From assembly GCA_019639135.1 (NCBI GenBank), contig JAHBSL010000021.1, forward strand, positions 19,077 to 83,076: DNA of 64,000 bases, written 5' to 3'. This document shows, piece after piece, positions 16,268-26,046 of the stretch. Made by a program: the position numbers and the translations under genes. The notes under the pieces were generated by a model. It searched no databases and had not been told where the DNA came from. It was given only the letters and a program-made list of their open reading frames with translations. Numbering within the stretch: position 1 is the stretch's first letter; every line of letters starts with the position of its first letter. Source of the DNA: Acidobacteriota bacterium. Lineage in GTDB: Bacteria > Acidobacteriota > Blastocatellia > Pyrinomonadales > Pyrinomonadaceae.

Positions 16268-18202
16268 CTATTCAGCCGCAATAAACTCGATTTCTGATAC
16301 CGAGTCGATTGGCGTTATGACGCGTACCGGATCGAAAAAGATGTAGCGCTTGTGTTTGATCGACACGATCAGAGTCTCACCGGCATCAATACCGTCCAGT
16401 TCAAAATAACCAAATGGATTCGTCAACAATGGCACCTCGAAACCGTCCTGGCGAGTTACGACGATAAGCGCACCGGGAATGCCCATACCATCTGGCGTCG
16501 CTGCTCGTCCAATCAAAGTCACGCCGGCAGCGGTCGGAGCAAAGCAAAAAGGAATTGTATCCACAGTCGCTCCATTCTGGCCGACTGCACCGGAGGTAGC
16601 ACCATTTGCTGGGAATTCGCTCAATGCGTCCGAGGTTGTCGTCCCAGATGTGCCGCCGTTCGCAGTTCTCACCGGGGCCCCGGTTCGGACCGCAATGAAA
16701 CCGCCGCCGCCGCCGCCGCCGGGACCAGCAGCTTCGTTCGAGGAAACGATGTCCTGATTACCGCCCCGCCCGCCGTTTGCGTCGATCGGAACCGTTGTCA
16801 GGTTCGCATTATAAAGAACGATTGTGCCACCCGCTCCGCCTCCACTTCCTGCATCATTGCCCGGAGACAGCGCATCAGCCCCAGCCTGCCCATTTGACCG
16901 AATCGAGCCACTGCCAGTAATTGTATCGGCGATCAGGAAAACAATACTGCCGCCGTCACCGCCATCGCCGCCGACGTTATTGTTAGCCTCGCCCGCGCCG
17001 CCTCCGCCGCCCAGGAAAAGTCGGCTGGCTGGATCATTGTTCACAGGACGCCCGCCGAGGCCCCCGACCTCCCTCCGCTCATCGGGCGTTCCCCATGCGG
17101 GATCATTTGGGCCATTAACTTCCGCATCAAGGTCATTCAAAGACAATGTGTACCCTCCTCTGCCGCCGCCGGAGGAGTCAGTACGAGCATTGCCGTTTGC
17201 TATGTACCCGGGATCGAGAGCCCATGCGAGATTCGATCCTCCGACCATTGCCCCCTGTCCTGACCATGGATTCCCGTTGTTGCCGTTCGCTCCTCCTCCG
17301 CCGCCGCCATTGTGACTATTCCCGCCGCCGCCAGCGTTGGCCGGTGCACCACGTCCATACCGGCCAAAAAGAAGATCGTACTCCGGCCCGAAGCCCGCTA
17401 TTCCTTCACCTTTCGCCGCAGCCTCATGTAAGAGAGCGGTTCTGTATGTTGTTATGCCGCTCCAAAATATACTTCGATAGACGCCGCCACGAAAACCTCG
17501 CCCTGAACCGTCTATCACCCCATCAATTAGCAGCGTACCAAATATGCGCAACGCCAGAACTCCTCCGGTCGTTCCATTCCATGGCTCGGGAACAATACTT
17601 GCCGAGGCATTCACTGTAAGATTCAAGAAATGCGGAATCCGAACTACCTGAGTCTTTCCGGCTGCGGAATAGCTGTTTCGTAATCCTGAAACACAGTTTC
17701 TGTTGTTGATCGTAATGTCATTTCCCGCAACACTCGAAACATATACGATCTCATATGATCCGGCTCCATTCAGCGCTGTAACCGACCCATAGTCCACGGA
17801 ATCGGAAGTGTTGATTGTTGCACCTTGCATTTGGATGATCATCAAGAGGTCACCCGTGCTTAAAGGCCCGATCTCCGGTATTGGGCTATCGAGGTCGGCA
17901 GCGTTGGTGACGGTGATCGTCGTTGAACCAGCCGATGCATCGGACGCAAGAACCGCATATTCGTTAAGAACAGTATCTGCCGCCGTGACCGTATAGTTGC
18001 CGTTCGAACCGATCAGTTGCGGGACCTTCGGATCTTTGTTTAGGGATTTCAGCGAACTTGGAATCTTTGAATCAATATCTCCTTTGTGGTAATCGAGTGA
18101 CTGTCCGGATGAAGCCAAAGTAAAGGCTAAAATGGAAATACCAGCCAATACGAGCAATGAACCAATTGCAGTGGCGTGCCAAACCGAATAAGGGACTTTC
18201 AT
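16268..18202 (-). CDS. Large secreted glycine-rich protein with carboxypeptidase-regulatory-like C-terminus
   Basis: A 644-residue exported protein without a recognised enzyme domain. The N-terminal hydrophobic stretch (about residues 10-32, IGSLLVLAGISILAFTLASS) looks like a signal peptide. The middle (about 270-540) contains several glycine blocks, up to seven Gly in a row, spaced by Asn/Asp, as in adhesive or extracellular matrix proteins. The last ~85 residues (GVTLIGRAATPDGMGIPGAL, then FGYFELDGIDAG) match the carboxypeptidase-regulatory beta-sandwich. ATG at 18202 is chosen because AGAGGAG lies 9 bases upstream; the frame is open to 18289. It converges tail to tail with argB, 10 bp apart. 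It is probably a surface or matrix protein. Confidence 0.78.
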   Translation of the reverse strand: MKVPYSVWHATAIGSLLVLAGISILAFTLASSGQSLDYHKGDIDSKIPSSLKSLNKDPKVPQLIGSNGNYTVTAADTVLNEYAVLASDASAGSTTITVTNAADLDSPIPEIGPLSTGDLLMIIQMQGATINTSDSVDYGSVTALNGAGSYEIVYVSSVAGNDITINNRNCVSGLRNSYSAAGKTQVVRIPHFLNLTVNASASIVPEPWNGTTGGVLALRIFGTLLIDGVIDGSGRGFRGGVYRSIFWSGITTYRTALLHEAAAKGEGIAGFGPEYDLLFGRYGRGAPANAGGGGNSHNGGGGGGANGNNGNPWSGQGAMVGGSNLAWALDPGYIANGNARTDSSGGGRGGYTLSLNDLDAEVNGPNDPAWGTPDERREVGGLGGRPVNNDPASRLFLGGGGGAGEANNNVGGDGGDGGSIVFLIADTITGSGSIRSNGQAGADALSPGNDAGSGGGAGGTIVLYNANLTTVPIDANGGRGGNQDIVSSNEAAGPGGGGGGGFIAVRTGAPVRTANGGTSGTTTSDALSEFPANGATSGAVGQNGATVDTIPFCFAPTAAGVTLIGRAATPDGMGIPGALIVVTRQDGFEVPLLTNPFGYFELDGIDAGETLIVSIKHKRYIFFDPVRVITPIDSVSEIEFIAAE

Positions 18203-18355
18203 GGGATTGTGCTCCTCTAATAAAATATCCATAGCCAGGGTTTCCCATCTATCACCTAGTACTAGATCGTAAAGATGAAACCTGGACAAGTTCGAGAGTT
18301 ACAGATTAAAGCACGATTACGGGAGCGTTTTCAAGAACTTTTGCTATAAAGAGAG

Positions 18356-18391
18356 AAAAAAAAGGAAATAACCTTAAGCGGCTATTTCCTT
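18356..18391 (-). terminator. Rho-independent terminator after tRNA-Leu
   Basis: On the minus strand AAGGAAATA (18391-18383) pairs perfectly with TATTTCCTT (18370-18362), with a 12-base loop and a run of T (eight A on the plus strand, 18356-18363). It starts 8 bases after the tRNA 3' end and would end the gap-pgk-tpiA-secG-tRNA transcript. Confidence 0.8.
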
Positions 18392-18398
18392 CATTACC

Positions 18399-18483
18399 TG
18401 GTGCTGAGGGCGGGACTCGAACCCGCACGGATCGCTCCACACGCCCCTCAAACGTGCGCGGCTACCAATTACGCCACCTCAGC
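18399..18483 (-). tRNA. tRNA-Leu, anticodon GAG
   Basis: An 85-base class II tRNA with CCA encoded. The acceptor stem GCTGAGG pairs with CCTCAGC, the discriminator is A, the T arm is GCGGG-TTCGAGT-CCCGC, and the long variable arm is typical of leucine tRNA. The anticodon loop TTGAGGG gives anticodon GAG, reading CUC and CUU. It lies 30 bp downstream of secG on the same strand, an arrangement known from other bacteria where tpiA, secG and tRNA-Leu are linked. Confidence 0.95.
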
Positions 18484-18512
18484 AAAAATTTTCAATGGTA
18501 AGCAAACTAAAG

Positions 18513-18941
18513 CTAATTGTTTGCCGCCGGCTGCTCTTGACCAGTTTCTTCAGCGTTCGTATTCGATGCCGAATTCACAGAGTTCGCAGCAGGTTCCGAC
18601 ACGTTATTGTTGGTCACCGGAACAGTATTGGCATTAGCATTCAAATCCGAAACTACTGAAGGTGCAGTCGTTTCTGTCACAGGTTCGGCAACCGTATCAA
18701 GCACCGAGACCCCTCCACGGAGAGCCGGCAAAGATATAAGGAACGCGGAGACCATAAAAACCGAAGCGGCGACGATAGTGATCTTTGCGAGTATGGTCGC
18801 AGTGCCCCGCGGATTGAATGCAGAACTCGAGATATTGCTCGTGAAAAGAGCTCCGGCATCGGTCTTACCCGGCTGCAACAGCACTGATGCGATCAATACG
18901 ATGCACGAAATAAAAAACAATGTATAGAGAACGTAGATCAA
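18513..18941 (-). CDS. secG: Preprotein translocase subunit SecG
   Basis: Small inner-membrane subunit of the SecYEG channel. Two transmembrane helices are visible (about 2-22 and 52-72), linked by the conserved VLLQPGKTDAGALFTS loop. The remaining ~65 residues are a low-complexity Asn/Thr/Ala/Val tail, ending in EETGQEQPAANN, which is much longer than the E. coli tail but common in some phyla. It follows tpiA by 23 bp and precedes tRNA-Leu, so it is co-transcribed with glycolytic genes. Confidence 0.92.
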   Translation of the reverse strand: MIYVLYTLFFISCIVLIASVLLQPGKTDAGALFTSNISSSAFNPRGTATILAKITIVAASVFMVSAFLISLPALRGGVSVLDTVAEPVTETTAPSVVSDLNANANTVPVTNNNVSEPAANSVNSASNTNAEETGQEQPAANN

Positions 18942-18964
18942 ATCTTTCTCTCCCGCAAAGCCGA

Positions 18965-19729
18965 TCAGGCACTTGCCCGATAATTGACGATCTTTGCAAA
19001 ACTCTCGGCCTCAAGGCTCGCTCCGCCAACCAATGCACCGTCGATGTCCGCCATTGCCATCAGTTCCCCGATGTTGTCCGGTTTGACCGACCCTCCGTAG
19101 AGGATTCGGATCCCATCGGCAACCTTTTCACCGTGCGATCTTGCAACCTCGCGACGGATATGACCGTGCATTTCTTGAGCCTGTTCCGGCGTGGCGGTTT
19201 TACCCGTACCGATCGCCCAAACAGGCTCGTAAGCGATTATGATACGTTCCATATCATCGGGTGTCAAACCTGCTAGGCCACCCGCGAGTTGCCCCGAGAC
19301 GACCGACTCCGCATTCTCCGCTTCCCTCTCGGCAAGGTGTTCGCCGACGCAGACTATCGACGTCAAACCGGCTCCCAGGGCTGCGCGCGTTTTGCGGTTG
19401 ACGCTTTCGTCCGTCTCGCCGTAATACTGTCGCCGCTCGCTGTGACCAATGATAACGTGCGAACAGCCGGCGTCCTTAAGCATCGAAGGCGTTACTTCGC
19501 CCGTGTGGGCACCGAAGTCGTTCTGAACGGCACAATCCTGAGCTGCAACATGGATATTCGAACCCTCCAGTCTATCCGCAACCGTCTTTAACGCCGTAAA
19601 GACAGGTGCGATCACGACCTCGCAATGCGAGGAGTTGGCAACTAACGGTTTCAAGGCAAGCGTCGTCTCGACCGATTCGCCGATCAGCTTATACATCTTC
19701 CAGTTTCCGGCAATAACGGGTTTTCTCAT
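18965..19729 (-). CDS. tpiA: Triose-phosphate isomerase
   Basis: Interconverts dihydroxyacetone phosphate and glyceraldehyde-3-phosphate. 254 residues, full length. Active-site Lys11 in AGNWKMY, His96 in IIGHSERR, and Glu168 in [18 protein letters not shown] (loop 6 follows), with the phosphate-binding GGSVKPDN and GALVGGASL near the end. Its ATG abuts the pgk stop codon, so the two are translationally coupled. Confidence 0.97.
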   Translation of the reverse strand: MRKPVIAGNWKMYKLIGESVETTLALKPLVANSSHCEVVIAPVFTALKTVADRLEGSNIHVAAQDCAVQNDFGAHTGEVTPSMLKDAGCSHVIIGHSERRQYYGETDESVNRKTRAALGAGLTSIVCVGEHLAEREAENAESVVSGQLAGGLAGLTPDDMERIIIAYEPVWAIGTGKTATPEQAQEMHGHIRREVARSHGEKVADGIRILYGGSVKPDNIGELMAMADIDGALVGGASLEAESFAKIVNYRASA

Positions 19730-20947
19730 CTATTTATCATCCAGTGCCGCAACGCCGGGCAGTGTGTCGCCCGCTAGAAACTCCAGCGTGGCACCGCCAC
19801 CGGTCGAGATATGCGAAATGCGGTCCGCGAGTCCAGCCTGATTAACGGCAGCGACAGAATCGCCTCCGCCAACGATCGAGGTCGCCCCGTTATCGGTTGC
19901 TTCGGCAACCGCGTTTGCAATTGCGATAGTTCCCTCGTCGAAGGGCTTCTCCTCGAACATTCCCATCGGACCGTTCCAAACGATCGTCTTCGACCCCTCA
20001 AGCGCCTTAGCAAAAGTCGCAGCCGTATCAGGCCCGATATCGAGCCCGACCAGACCGGCGTTGGTGAACTCGATCTGGATCGCCTTTCGGGAGTTTAGCG
20101 GGTCGTAGGAATCAACGACCTGATGGTCTGTCGGCAGCAAAAGCTCAACTCCAGCGGCCTTCGCTTGTGCTTCGATCTCAAGTGCCTTAGGCATCATTTC
20201 GTCCTCGACCAGCGACTTTCCGACAGTGTAGCCTTGGGCTTTAAAGAATGTGTAGGCCATGGCACCGCCGATGAGGAGCTTATCGACCTTTCTCTTAATT
20301 AGAGACTCGATTACGGGGATCTTGTCGGAGACCTTTGCACCGCCGAGTATCGCGACAAACGGCCTTTCAGGATCGTTGAGCGCCTTCCCGAGAAACTCGA
20401 GTTCCTTTTCCATCAACAGCCCGGCAACGCAAGTATCGACAAAGTGAGTAATACCTTCGGTCGAGGCATGGGCACGATGGGCTGTCCCGAAAGCGTCGTT
20501 CACATAAACATCGATTCCCTCGGCAAGGTTTTTCGCAAACTCAGCGTCGTTCTTTTCCTCACCCGGATGGAATCGTAGATTTTCACGCATCAGTATGCCG
20601 CCCGGGGCGAGTGTAGCGATCTGGGAAGCGATGTCGGCGCCTTCGAACCCGACTTCACTTTCTAGAAGTTCCGAGAGACGTTCGGCCACCGGCCGCAGCG
20701 TGTACTTCGCCGAATCATATGGTGTGCCTTTCTCCTCTGCCTTCTTCTTATCCTTGAGCGGACGGCCGAGATGCGAGGCGAGAACTACCTTCGCACCCTG
20801 CTCGATCGCATACTTGATGGTCGGCAAGGCTCCGCGAATCCGCGTGTCGTCCTCGATCTTCCCGTCCTTGATCGGAACGTTGAAGTCGACCCTGACGAAC
20901 ACGGTTTTACCCTTGAGGTCAATATCTTTGATGCTCTTTTTCTTCAT
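19730..20947 (-). CDS. pgk: Phosphoglycerate kinase
   Basis: Makes ATP from 1,3-bisphosphoglycerate. 405 residues. [14 protein letters not shown] (N-lobe substrate loop), [47 protein letters not shown] and the closing GGGDSVAAV with [11 protein letters not shown] are all present. ATG at 20947. Its stop abuts tpiA. A 473-bp gap with a 21-bp tandem repeat separates it from gap upstream. Confidence 0.97.
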   Translation of the reverse strand: MKKKSIKDIDLKGKTVFVRVDFNVPIKDGKIEDDTRIRGALPTIKYAIEQGAKVVLASHLGRPLKDKKKAEEKGTPYDSAKYTLRPVAERLSELLESEVGFEGADIASQIATLAPGGILMRENLRFHPGEEKNDAEFAKNLAEGIDVYVNDAFGTAHRAHASTEGITHFVDTCVAGLLMEKELEFLGKALNDPERPFVAILGGAKVSDKIPVIESLIKRKVDKLLIGGAMAYTFFKAQGYTVGKSLVEDEMMPKALEIEAQAKAAGVELLLPTDHQVVDSYDPLNSRKAIQIEFTNAGLVGLDIGPDTAATFAKALEGSKTIVWNGPMGMFEEKPFDEGTIAIANAVAEATDNGATSIVGGGDSVAAVNQAGLADRISHISTGGGATLEFLAGDTLPGVAALDDK

Positions 20948-21420
20948 CTAGTAAAAATAGCTTGAGGATGTCAGAAAACTAGTAGCATTCTCGGCGAAAA
21001 CCTCAGCGGCCCTTGCTTTGCGATTCATTAAACTTACAGTTCACAAGATTTACGCGGAGATCACTGGGGTTACGCCGCTTGCGCAGAACGAATGCGGCTT
21101 CCCACTTACTGCTTTTCAGACAAACTCGGTAAATAGTGAATATTGCACGGTAAATCGTGAAATTAGCACGGTAAATGATCGAATTACGGCCCTAAACTCT
21201 CGATTTACGGCCCTAGACTCTCGATTTACGGCCCCAAACTCTCGATTTACGGCCCTAAACTCTCGATTTACGGCCCTAAACTCTCGATTTACGGCCCTAA
21301 ACTCTCGATTTACGGCCCTAAACTCTCGATTTACGGCCTTGGATCGTGAAACTACGAAAGTGTCTCGAGAGCCGAACCTTCCTTTTCTGACAACCTCAGG
21401 CTAATTATTCGAAATAGTTC
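20948..21420. other. Intergenic region between gap and pgk
   Basis: 473 bp without a convincing gene. It holds the 21-bp repeat array (21186-21353), weaker AT-rich 21-bp-spaced copies of CGGTAAAT before it (from 21127), and ordinary sequence near pgk. A TTG-initiated frame on the plus strand (21018-21404, 128 codons) crosses the whole array as a heptad repeat, but it has no ribosome site and the repeat variants change amino acids, so I do not call it a gene. Confidence 0.6.
21186..21353 (+). repeat. 21-bp tandem repeat, eight units
   Basis: Unit ACGGCCCTAAACTCTCGATTT. Seven units (21186-21332) are identical or differ by one base; the eighth (21333-21353) is degraded. No spacers separate the units, so this is a minisatellite, not a CRISPR. 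In one frame it would encode T-A-L-N-S-R-F heptads. It lies downstream of gap and upstream of pgk, both on the minus strand. Confidence 0.95.
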
Positions 21421-22428
21421 CTACAGTCCTTTTGCGGCAATGAATTTCACCAAGTCGCGAACGCGGCAGGAATAACCCCATTCATTGTCATACCACGAAA
21501 GGATCTTGATGCAGGTTCCGTCGATGACCTTTGTGTTCTCAGCGTCAACGATCGAGGAATTCGGATTGCCGCGAAAGTCGATCGAAACAAGCGGTTCCTC
21601 CGAAAATGCAAGGATTCCTTTGAGCTCTTCGTTCGCAGCGTCCTTGAGGACCTGATTGACTTCCTCGGTCGAGGTTTCCTTTTCGACGTTCATTACGACG
21701 TCGACCAGCGAAACGTTCGGCGTCGGGACCCGGACGGAGATGCCGTCGAACTTGCCCTTGAGTTCCGGAATGACCAATGCAACGGCCTTTGCCGCTCCGG
21801 TCGAGGTCGGGATCATCGAAAGAGCTGCGGCCCGAGCACGGCGGAGGTCCTTGTGCGGCAGGTCAAGCAACTGCTGATCGTTCGTGTAGCTGTGTATGGT
21901 GTTCATCAGCGCGTTCTTGATACCAAACTTTTCGTGGATTACCTTAGCGACCGGAGCAAGGCAGTTCGTGGTGCACGAAGCGTTCGAGATGATGTTGTGG
22001 CTTGCGGCGTCGTACATGTCCTCATTAACACCGAGCACGATGGTAACGTCCTCGCCCTTTGCCGGTGCGGAAATGATCACCTTCTTGACCGAGCCGCGAA
22101 GATGCTTACCGGCATCCTCCGCTTTCGTAAATCGGCCGGTTGACTCGATCACGACTTCGGCACCGACGGATTCCCAATCGATCGCGGCCGGCTCCTTTTC
22201 CGAGAACACCTTGAACGAATCGCCGTCAACGGTTATCGTGTCCCCTTCGGCCTTGATATCGTTATCAAGATTGCCCATTACCGAGTCATATTTAAGAAGG
22301 TGGGCAAGCGTCTTAGTGTCAGTCAGGTCATTTACAGCAACAAAATCAATGTCCTTATCACCGAGGCAAGACCTCAATACATTGCGGCCGATCCGGCCAA
22401 ATCCGTTAATTCCAACTTTGATACCCAT
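21421..22428 (-). CDS. gap: Glyceraldehyde-3-phosphate dehydrogenase
   Basis: NAD-dependent glycolytic enzyme, 335 residues. [15 protein letters not shown] (7-21) is the dinucleotide loop; the Asp in AVNDLTD suggests NAD preference. Catalytic Cys152 lies in [13 protein letters not shown], followed by [14 protein letters not shown] with the general-base His region, and [15 protein letters not shown] near the end. ATG at 22428. It heads the gap-pgk-tpiA-secG series and diverges from the TolC-like gene across a 207-bp region with a paired inverted repeat. Confidence 0.97.
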   Translation of the reverse strand: MGIKVGINGFGRIGRNVLRSCLGDKDIDFVAVNDLTDTKTLAHLLKYDSVMGNLDNDIKAEGDTITVDGDSFKVFSEKEPAAIDWESVGAEVVIESTGRFTKAEDAGKHLRGSVKKVIISAPAKGEDVTIVLGVNEDMYDAASHNIISNASCTTNCLAPVAKVIHEKFGIKNALMNTIHSYTNDQQLLDLPHKDLRRARAAALSMIPTSTGAAKAVALVIPELKGKFDGISVRVPTPNVSLVDVVMNVEKETSTEEVNQVLKDAANEELKGILAFSEEPLVSIDFRGNPNSSIVDAENTKVIDGTCIKILSWYDNEWGYSCRVRDLVKFIAAKGL

Positions 22429-22484
22429 AGTTTTATAGTCTTCTCCAGGCTGAAATGTTAAAACGAAAACGATAACCGAAAACG

Positions 22485-22561
22485 TTCATTGTTTCAATCG
22501 TCGAGAACTGGAGGTTAACCCTTTTGAAAGAGGCAACTGTTCAAATTATTGAAACAATGAA
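22485..22561. promoter_or_regulatory. Paired 14-bp inverted repeat in the gap / TolC-like divergent region
   Basis: TTCATTGTTTCAAT (22485-22498) and its exact reverse complement ATTGAAACAATGAA (22548-22561). Centres are 63 bp apart, about six helical turns, so the two sites face the same side of the helix. The 49-bp loop has no terminator features. Likely two operator sites for a DNA-binding protein that controls one or both divergent genes; the regulator is unknown. Confidence 0.5.
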
Positions 22562-22635
22562 AGTAAAAAGGACGTAGTTAGCGTTTGTGCCAATGGGCAA
22601 ACGATGTCGCCCGAATGATTCGGAGCAATCAAAAA

Positions 22636-24456
22636 ATGACGAGATCAAAAGAACTCAAGACCCTTTTCTTAACAACTGTCGCGGGATGTTTGCTATTGAC
22701 GGCTTCAACGCCGGCACAGGAGAAAGGAGCGGATCCAAAGCTCGAGCCCGTTGCTGCGGTCAAGCCCATCCCTGAAAAGAGGGATGAGCCTTTGCCTGCC
22801 CCGGCGGCTGAGACACCCTCCACACGAGCCGAACTCGACCTCCGACGCCCGGGCGTTCAACAAGCCGATCCACTTTCTCTCTCACTTCAGGAGGCGATCA
22901 GGATGGCGCTCGAAAGCAATAACGCAATCGCCATTGTTCATGACGATGTCCGGATCAACGAGCAGCGGGTTCGCGGAATTCGGGGTTTTTATGATCCGGT
23001 GTTTTCAGCGACACCGACCTACAATCGCAATTCTACGACCGGTTCGACCGCCACAAACGATTTCACGGTCAATTCGAGCCTGACTCAGCAATTGATGACC
23101 GGCGCGAATTATAGCCTCTTTTTCAACAATTCCCGAACGGAAAGTGCATTCAGCCAGGCCCAGGTTAGTTCAGGTGCCATCACGACCGGCAGCAGTGCGA
23201 TCTACTCGTCGAATTACGGCATCCGGCTTACCCAGCCGCTGCTTCGAAATCTTTCGATCGACGGTAACCGCCGAAACCTAAAGATTGCCCGGAGGCAGCT
23301 TCAGCAATCGGACGCCGACTTCCGCCGGCAGACGGTCGACACGATAGCTCTCGTCCAGCGAACCTATTGGGACCTTGTTTTTGCTCTCCGTGATCAGCAG
23401 AACCGTCAGGCCAACCTTGAGCTCACCCGAGAAAACCTTCGCCAGGTCGAGGCCCGTATCGCAGCCGGTGCCGCAGCTCCTCTAGCAAAGGCTGAGGTCG
23501 AGACTGAGCTTGCAAACCGCGAAGGCGATCTTCTACTCGCAACCCAACAGGTCTCGAACATCGAGAACAACCTGAAGGCTTTGATACTACGTGAAGCTAC
23601 CGGACCAGAGTGGTCAAGAAGCGTCGTGCCGACCGATCGGCCCGGCCTCGATCTTGCACCGGTTGCGATGGAGGACGCCGTAAAGGATGCAATGGCAAAC
23701 CGCTATGAATTACAGCGGCTAAAACTAGCCCAGGACATCAACGAGATCGACCGCAAATATTTCAAAAACCAAATACGTCCTCAAGTGGACCTAAACGGCG
23801 GTTTTTCTCTTTCGGGCTTTGCTCGCGGCGGCCCGAACGATCCTGTCACGACGAATCTTTTCACATCGCTGCAGGACTTGACTCTTCTGGCTGCGATCAA
23901 CAACACGCGAGCCTCAGTTCCCGGCCTCGATCCGATCCCAAATCCGCAGGTGATCTTCCCGGCAGGTCCGTCGTTCCTTTCAGGTGGGTTCAATCGGTCG
24001 CTTGCGAACACGTTCCGTAGCGATGCTCCCAATTACTCGATCGGTGTGACGATCTCTTTCCCCTTCGGAAACCGCACAGCTAAGGCAAATCTAGCCACAG
24101 CCGAGATCGAACGTGAACAGCTCGATGCTCGTCTTCGTTCGCAGGAGCAAACGGTGATCGTTGAGGTCAGGAATGCGGTACAGGCTCTCGACATCGCTCG
24201 CCAGCGGATACTGATCGCCCGGCGTGCTCGCGATAATGCCGAGATCCAACTCGAAGGCGAACGCCGTCTCTTTGAGGCCGGCCGTTCGACGACGTTCCTG
24301 CTTTTCCAGCGTGAGAATGCTTTGACGAACGCCCGCAACGCAGAGATCCGTGCCGAGACCGACTACAGCAAGGCTGTTGCGGATCTGCAAAAGGCAACGT
24401 CAACGACCTTCACGGCAAACAACATCGAAGTGGTTTCGCCGATAGACAATAATTAG
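22636..24456 (+). CDS. TolC-like outer-membrane efflux protein
   Basis: A 606-residue outer-membrane factor of the TolC/OEP family, the exit duct of a tripartite exporter. An N-terminal signal region (about 8-28) ends near STPAQ. The mature part has two related halves: [17 protein letters not shown] with the helix [21 protein letters not shown] pattern in half one, and [20 protein letters not shown] with [20 protein letters not shown] in half two. The frame is open from 22585; the ATG at 22636 (MTRSKEL) is chosen because it gives a proper signal peptide. No membrane-fusion protein or inner pump adjoins it, so its partners must be elsewhere. A terminator follows. Confidence 0.87.
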   Translation: MTRSKELKTLFLTTVAGCLLLTASTPAQEKGADPKLEPVAAVKPIPEKRDEPLPAPAAETPSTRAELDLRRPGVQQADPLSLSLQEAIRMALESNNAIAIVHDDVRINEQRVRGIRGFYDPVFSATPTYNRNSTTGSTATNDFTVNSSLTQQLMTGANYSLFFNNSRTESAFSQAQVSSGAITTGSSAIYSSNYGIRLTQPLLRNLSIDGNRRNLKIARRQLQQSDADFRRQTVDTIALVQRTYWDLVFALRDQQNRQANLELTRENLRQVEARIAAGAAAPLAKAEVETELANREGDLLLATQQVSNIENNLKALILREATGPEWSRSVVPTDRPGLDLAPVAMEDAVKDAMANRYELQRLKLAQDINEIDRKYFKNQIRPQVDLNGGFSLSGFARGGPNDPVTTNLFTSLQDLTLLAAINNTRASVPGLDPIPNPQVIFPAGPSFLSGGFNRSLANTFRSDAPNYSIGVTISFPFGNRTAKANLATAEIEREQLDARLRSQEQTVIVEVRNAVQALDIARQRILIARRARDNAEIQLEGERRLFEAGRSTTFLLFQRENALTNARNAEIRAETDYSKAVADLQKATSTTFTANNIEVVSPIDNN

Positions 24457-24480
24457 GTAGTTCGCCCGTCAAGGATGAGG

Positions 24481-24510
24481 AAGCGTGGTTTCGGCCACGC
24501 TTTCGTTTTT
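24481..24510 (+). terminator. Rho-independent terminator after the TolC-like gene
   Basis: AAGCGTGG (24481-24488) pairs perfectly with CCACGCTT (24495-24502) across a 6-base loop, followed by CGTTTTT. Confidence 0.8.
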
Positions 24511-24536
24511 CTCTTTCTAATGCAACAATTAAGTCC

Positions 24537-25289
24537 GTGAAGATCTCTGCCTGTATCATCGTTTACAACGAAGAACAGAACATTCGTGGCCTTTGTGAGA
24601 CCGTCGCCTGGGCCGATGAGATCGTCATCGTTGACTCTGATTCATCTGACAAAACCGTGGAGATCGCCCGCGAATATACGGACAAAGTCTATAATCGCGA
24701 GTTCCTGGGGTTTAAGGACAAGCATGAGTTTGCCGACTCGAAAGCAACCGGCGACTGGATCTTTTGGATCGATGCCGACGAGCGGGTTACGAATGATCTC
24801 GAAGCCGAGATCGCGGCGTTGAGAACGAAGAATCATGCCGAGTTTCCTGACGGGTTTCGGATTGCTCGAAGGACGGAATATCTCGGCAAATGGATCCGGT
24901 ATTCGGGTTGGTATCCCGATTATCAAATGCGGTTGTATCGCAAGGATTTGAGCTTCTGGGACGGCGTCGCACCGCACCAAACCGCACGTGTGCCCGGAAG
25001 GGTTGAAACCCTAAAGGGTGAGTTGCTTCACTACACGAAGCAAGACCTGTCGGAGCATCACCAGGTTACGGAACATTACGCAACTCTAGCGGCTCAGCAC
25101 CTCTTCGAGAAAGGCACAACCGCAAATGCAAGCAAGATATTCATATCGACGGCCGCAGCCTTTTTAAGGACGTTCATTGTGAAACAAGGCTTTCGCGACG
25201 GTATCCACGGGCTGATCATCGCGTTCTTTACGGCCTACGGTGTGTTCTTGAAATATGCGAAACTCTGGGAACTTGGCCGGTCGAAATAG
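24537..25289 (+). CDS. Family 2 glycosyltransferase (WaaE-like)
   Basis: A 250-residue GT-A fold transferase likely acting on lipid-linked or LPS sugars at the cytoplasmic face of the membrane. [14 protein letters not shown] (3-16) opens the nucleotide-sugar domain, VDSDSSDKT (32-40) follows, and the metal-binding Asp pair is in WIDADERV (Asp79, Asp81). [10 protein letters not shown] and [11 protein letters not shown] are typical of the WaaE/KdtX-type subgroup. Two hydrophobic stretches near the C-terminus ([23 protein letters not shown]) may dock at the membrane. GTG start at 24537. It is followed 3 bp later by a sugar nucleotidyltransferase, so these form a small sugar operon. Confidence 0.85.
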   Translation: MKISACIIVYNEEQNIRGLCETVAWADEIVIVDSDSSDKTVEIAREYTDKVYNREFLGFKDKHEFADSKATGDWIFWIDADERVTNDLEAEIAALRTKNHAEFPDGFRIARRTEYLGKWIRYSGWYPDYQMRLYRKDLSFWDGVAPHQTARVPGRVETLKGELLHYTKQDLSEHHQVTEHYATLAAQHLFEKGTTANASKIFISTAAAFLRTFIVKQGFRDGIHGLIIAFFTAYGVFLKYAKLWELGRSK

Positions 25290-25292
25290 CGA

Positions 25293-26033
25293 ATGAAAAC
25301 GGTTATCTTATGCGGCGGCCGAGGCACGCGATTGGACGAACTCGGCAAGGTTGTGCCAAAGGCCCTGGTCGAGATCGGCGGGCGTCCGATAATTTCGCAC
25401 CTGATGCAGCTTTACGCATCTTACGGCTTTAGTGATTTCTCGCTTTGTTTGGGCCACCTCGGCGATAAGATCAAAGATTATTTTGGTGCTAGAGGTGAAG
25501 GGAACATACGTGTAACCTTTCAAACGGAAACGAACGAAAGCTGGGATGTGTCGCTTTATGAAACCGGCGAAGACACAAACACCGGAGGTCGAATTGCCCG
25601 AATAGCTAATTTGCTTGCCGATGATCAACGCTTCTTTGTGACCTACGGGGACGGTCTTGCAGATGTCAATATCGGTAGCCTGCTCGAGTTTCACAAAGGC
25701 CACGGAAAGCTCGCGACGATGACAACCGTTCATCCACGTTCCCCGTTCGGTATCGTGGATCTAAATGACGACGGAACCGTAAATTCATTTCGCGAGAAAC
25801 CGAGGCTTGATGTCTGGATCAATGGTGGATTTTTTGTATTCGAACGTCAGGTACTTGACCTACTTGATGGCGACCCGGTGCTTGAAGAAGGCCCCCTGGA
25901 GACGCTTGCGAAGATCAACGAGCTAATGGCGTATCGTCATACCGGTTTCTGGAAATGTATGGATACATATAAGGATAGCCTTGAGTTCAACGCACTTTGG
26001 GAAACGGGACCGCCCTGGAAAACCCAGGATTAA
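25293..26033 (+). CDS. Sugar nucleotidyltransferase, glucose-1-phosphate cytidylyltransferase-like
   Basis: A 246-residue enzyme that activates a sugar phosphate, most like RfbF, which makes CDP-glucose. The signature CGGRGTRL (7-14) with KALVEIGGRPI forms the NTP pocket; FVTYGDGLADVNI carries the metal Asp; TGEDTNTGGR, FREKPRLDVWINGGFFVFE and HTGFWKCMDTYKDSLE are near-diagnostic of the cytidylyltransferase subgroup. A dehydratase follows 13 bp later, fitting a CDP-sugar route. The exact nucleotide is inferred from these blocks. Confidence 0.82.
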   Translation: MKTVILCGGRGTRLDELGKVVPKALVEIGGRPIISHLMQLYASYGFSDFSLCLGHLGDKIKDYFGARGEGNIRVTFQTETNESWDVSLYETGEDTNTGGRIARIANLLADDQRFFVTYGDGLADVNIGSLLEFHKGHGKLATMTTVHPRSPFGIVDLNDDGTVNSFREKPRLDVWINGGFFVFERQVLDLLDGDPVLEEGPLETLAKINELMAYRHTGFWKCMDTYKDSLEFNALWETGPPWKTQD

Positions 26034-26046
26034 TGGGCCATTTTTG

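Noticed and set aside
16824..17315. Proline-rich plus-strand frame
   Set aside because: Antisense of the polyglycine blocks of the secreted protein; codon composition is a mirror artefact.
21186..21353. CRISPR array or telomere-like CCCTAAA repeat
   Set aside because: Units are contiguous with no spacers, and CCCTAAA is only part of a 21-bp unit inside a bacterial operon.
21018..21404. 128-codon plus-strand frame encoding T-A-L-N-S-R-F heptads
   Set aside because: TTG start, no ribosome site, and unit-to-unit changes alter amino acids (Leu to Pro, Asn to Asp); best explained as a repeat that happens to stay open because 21 is a multiple of three.
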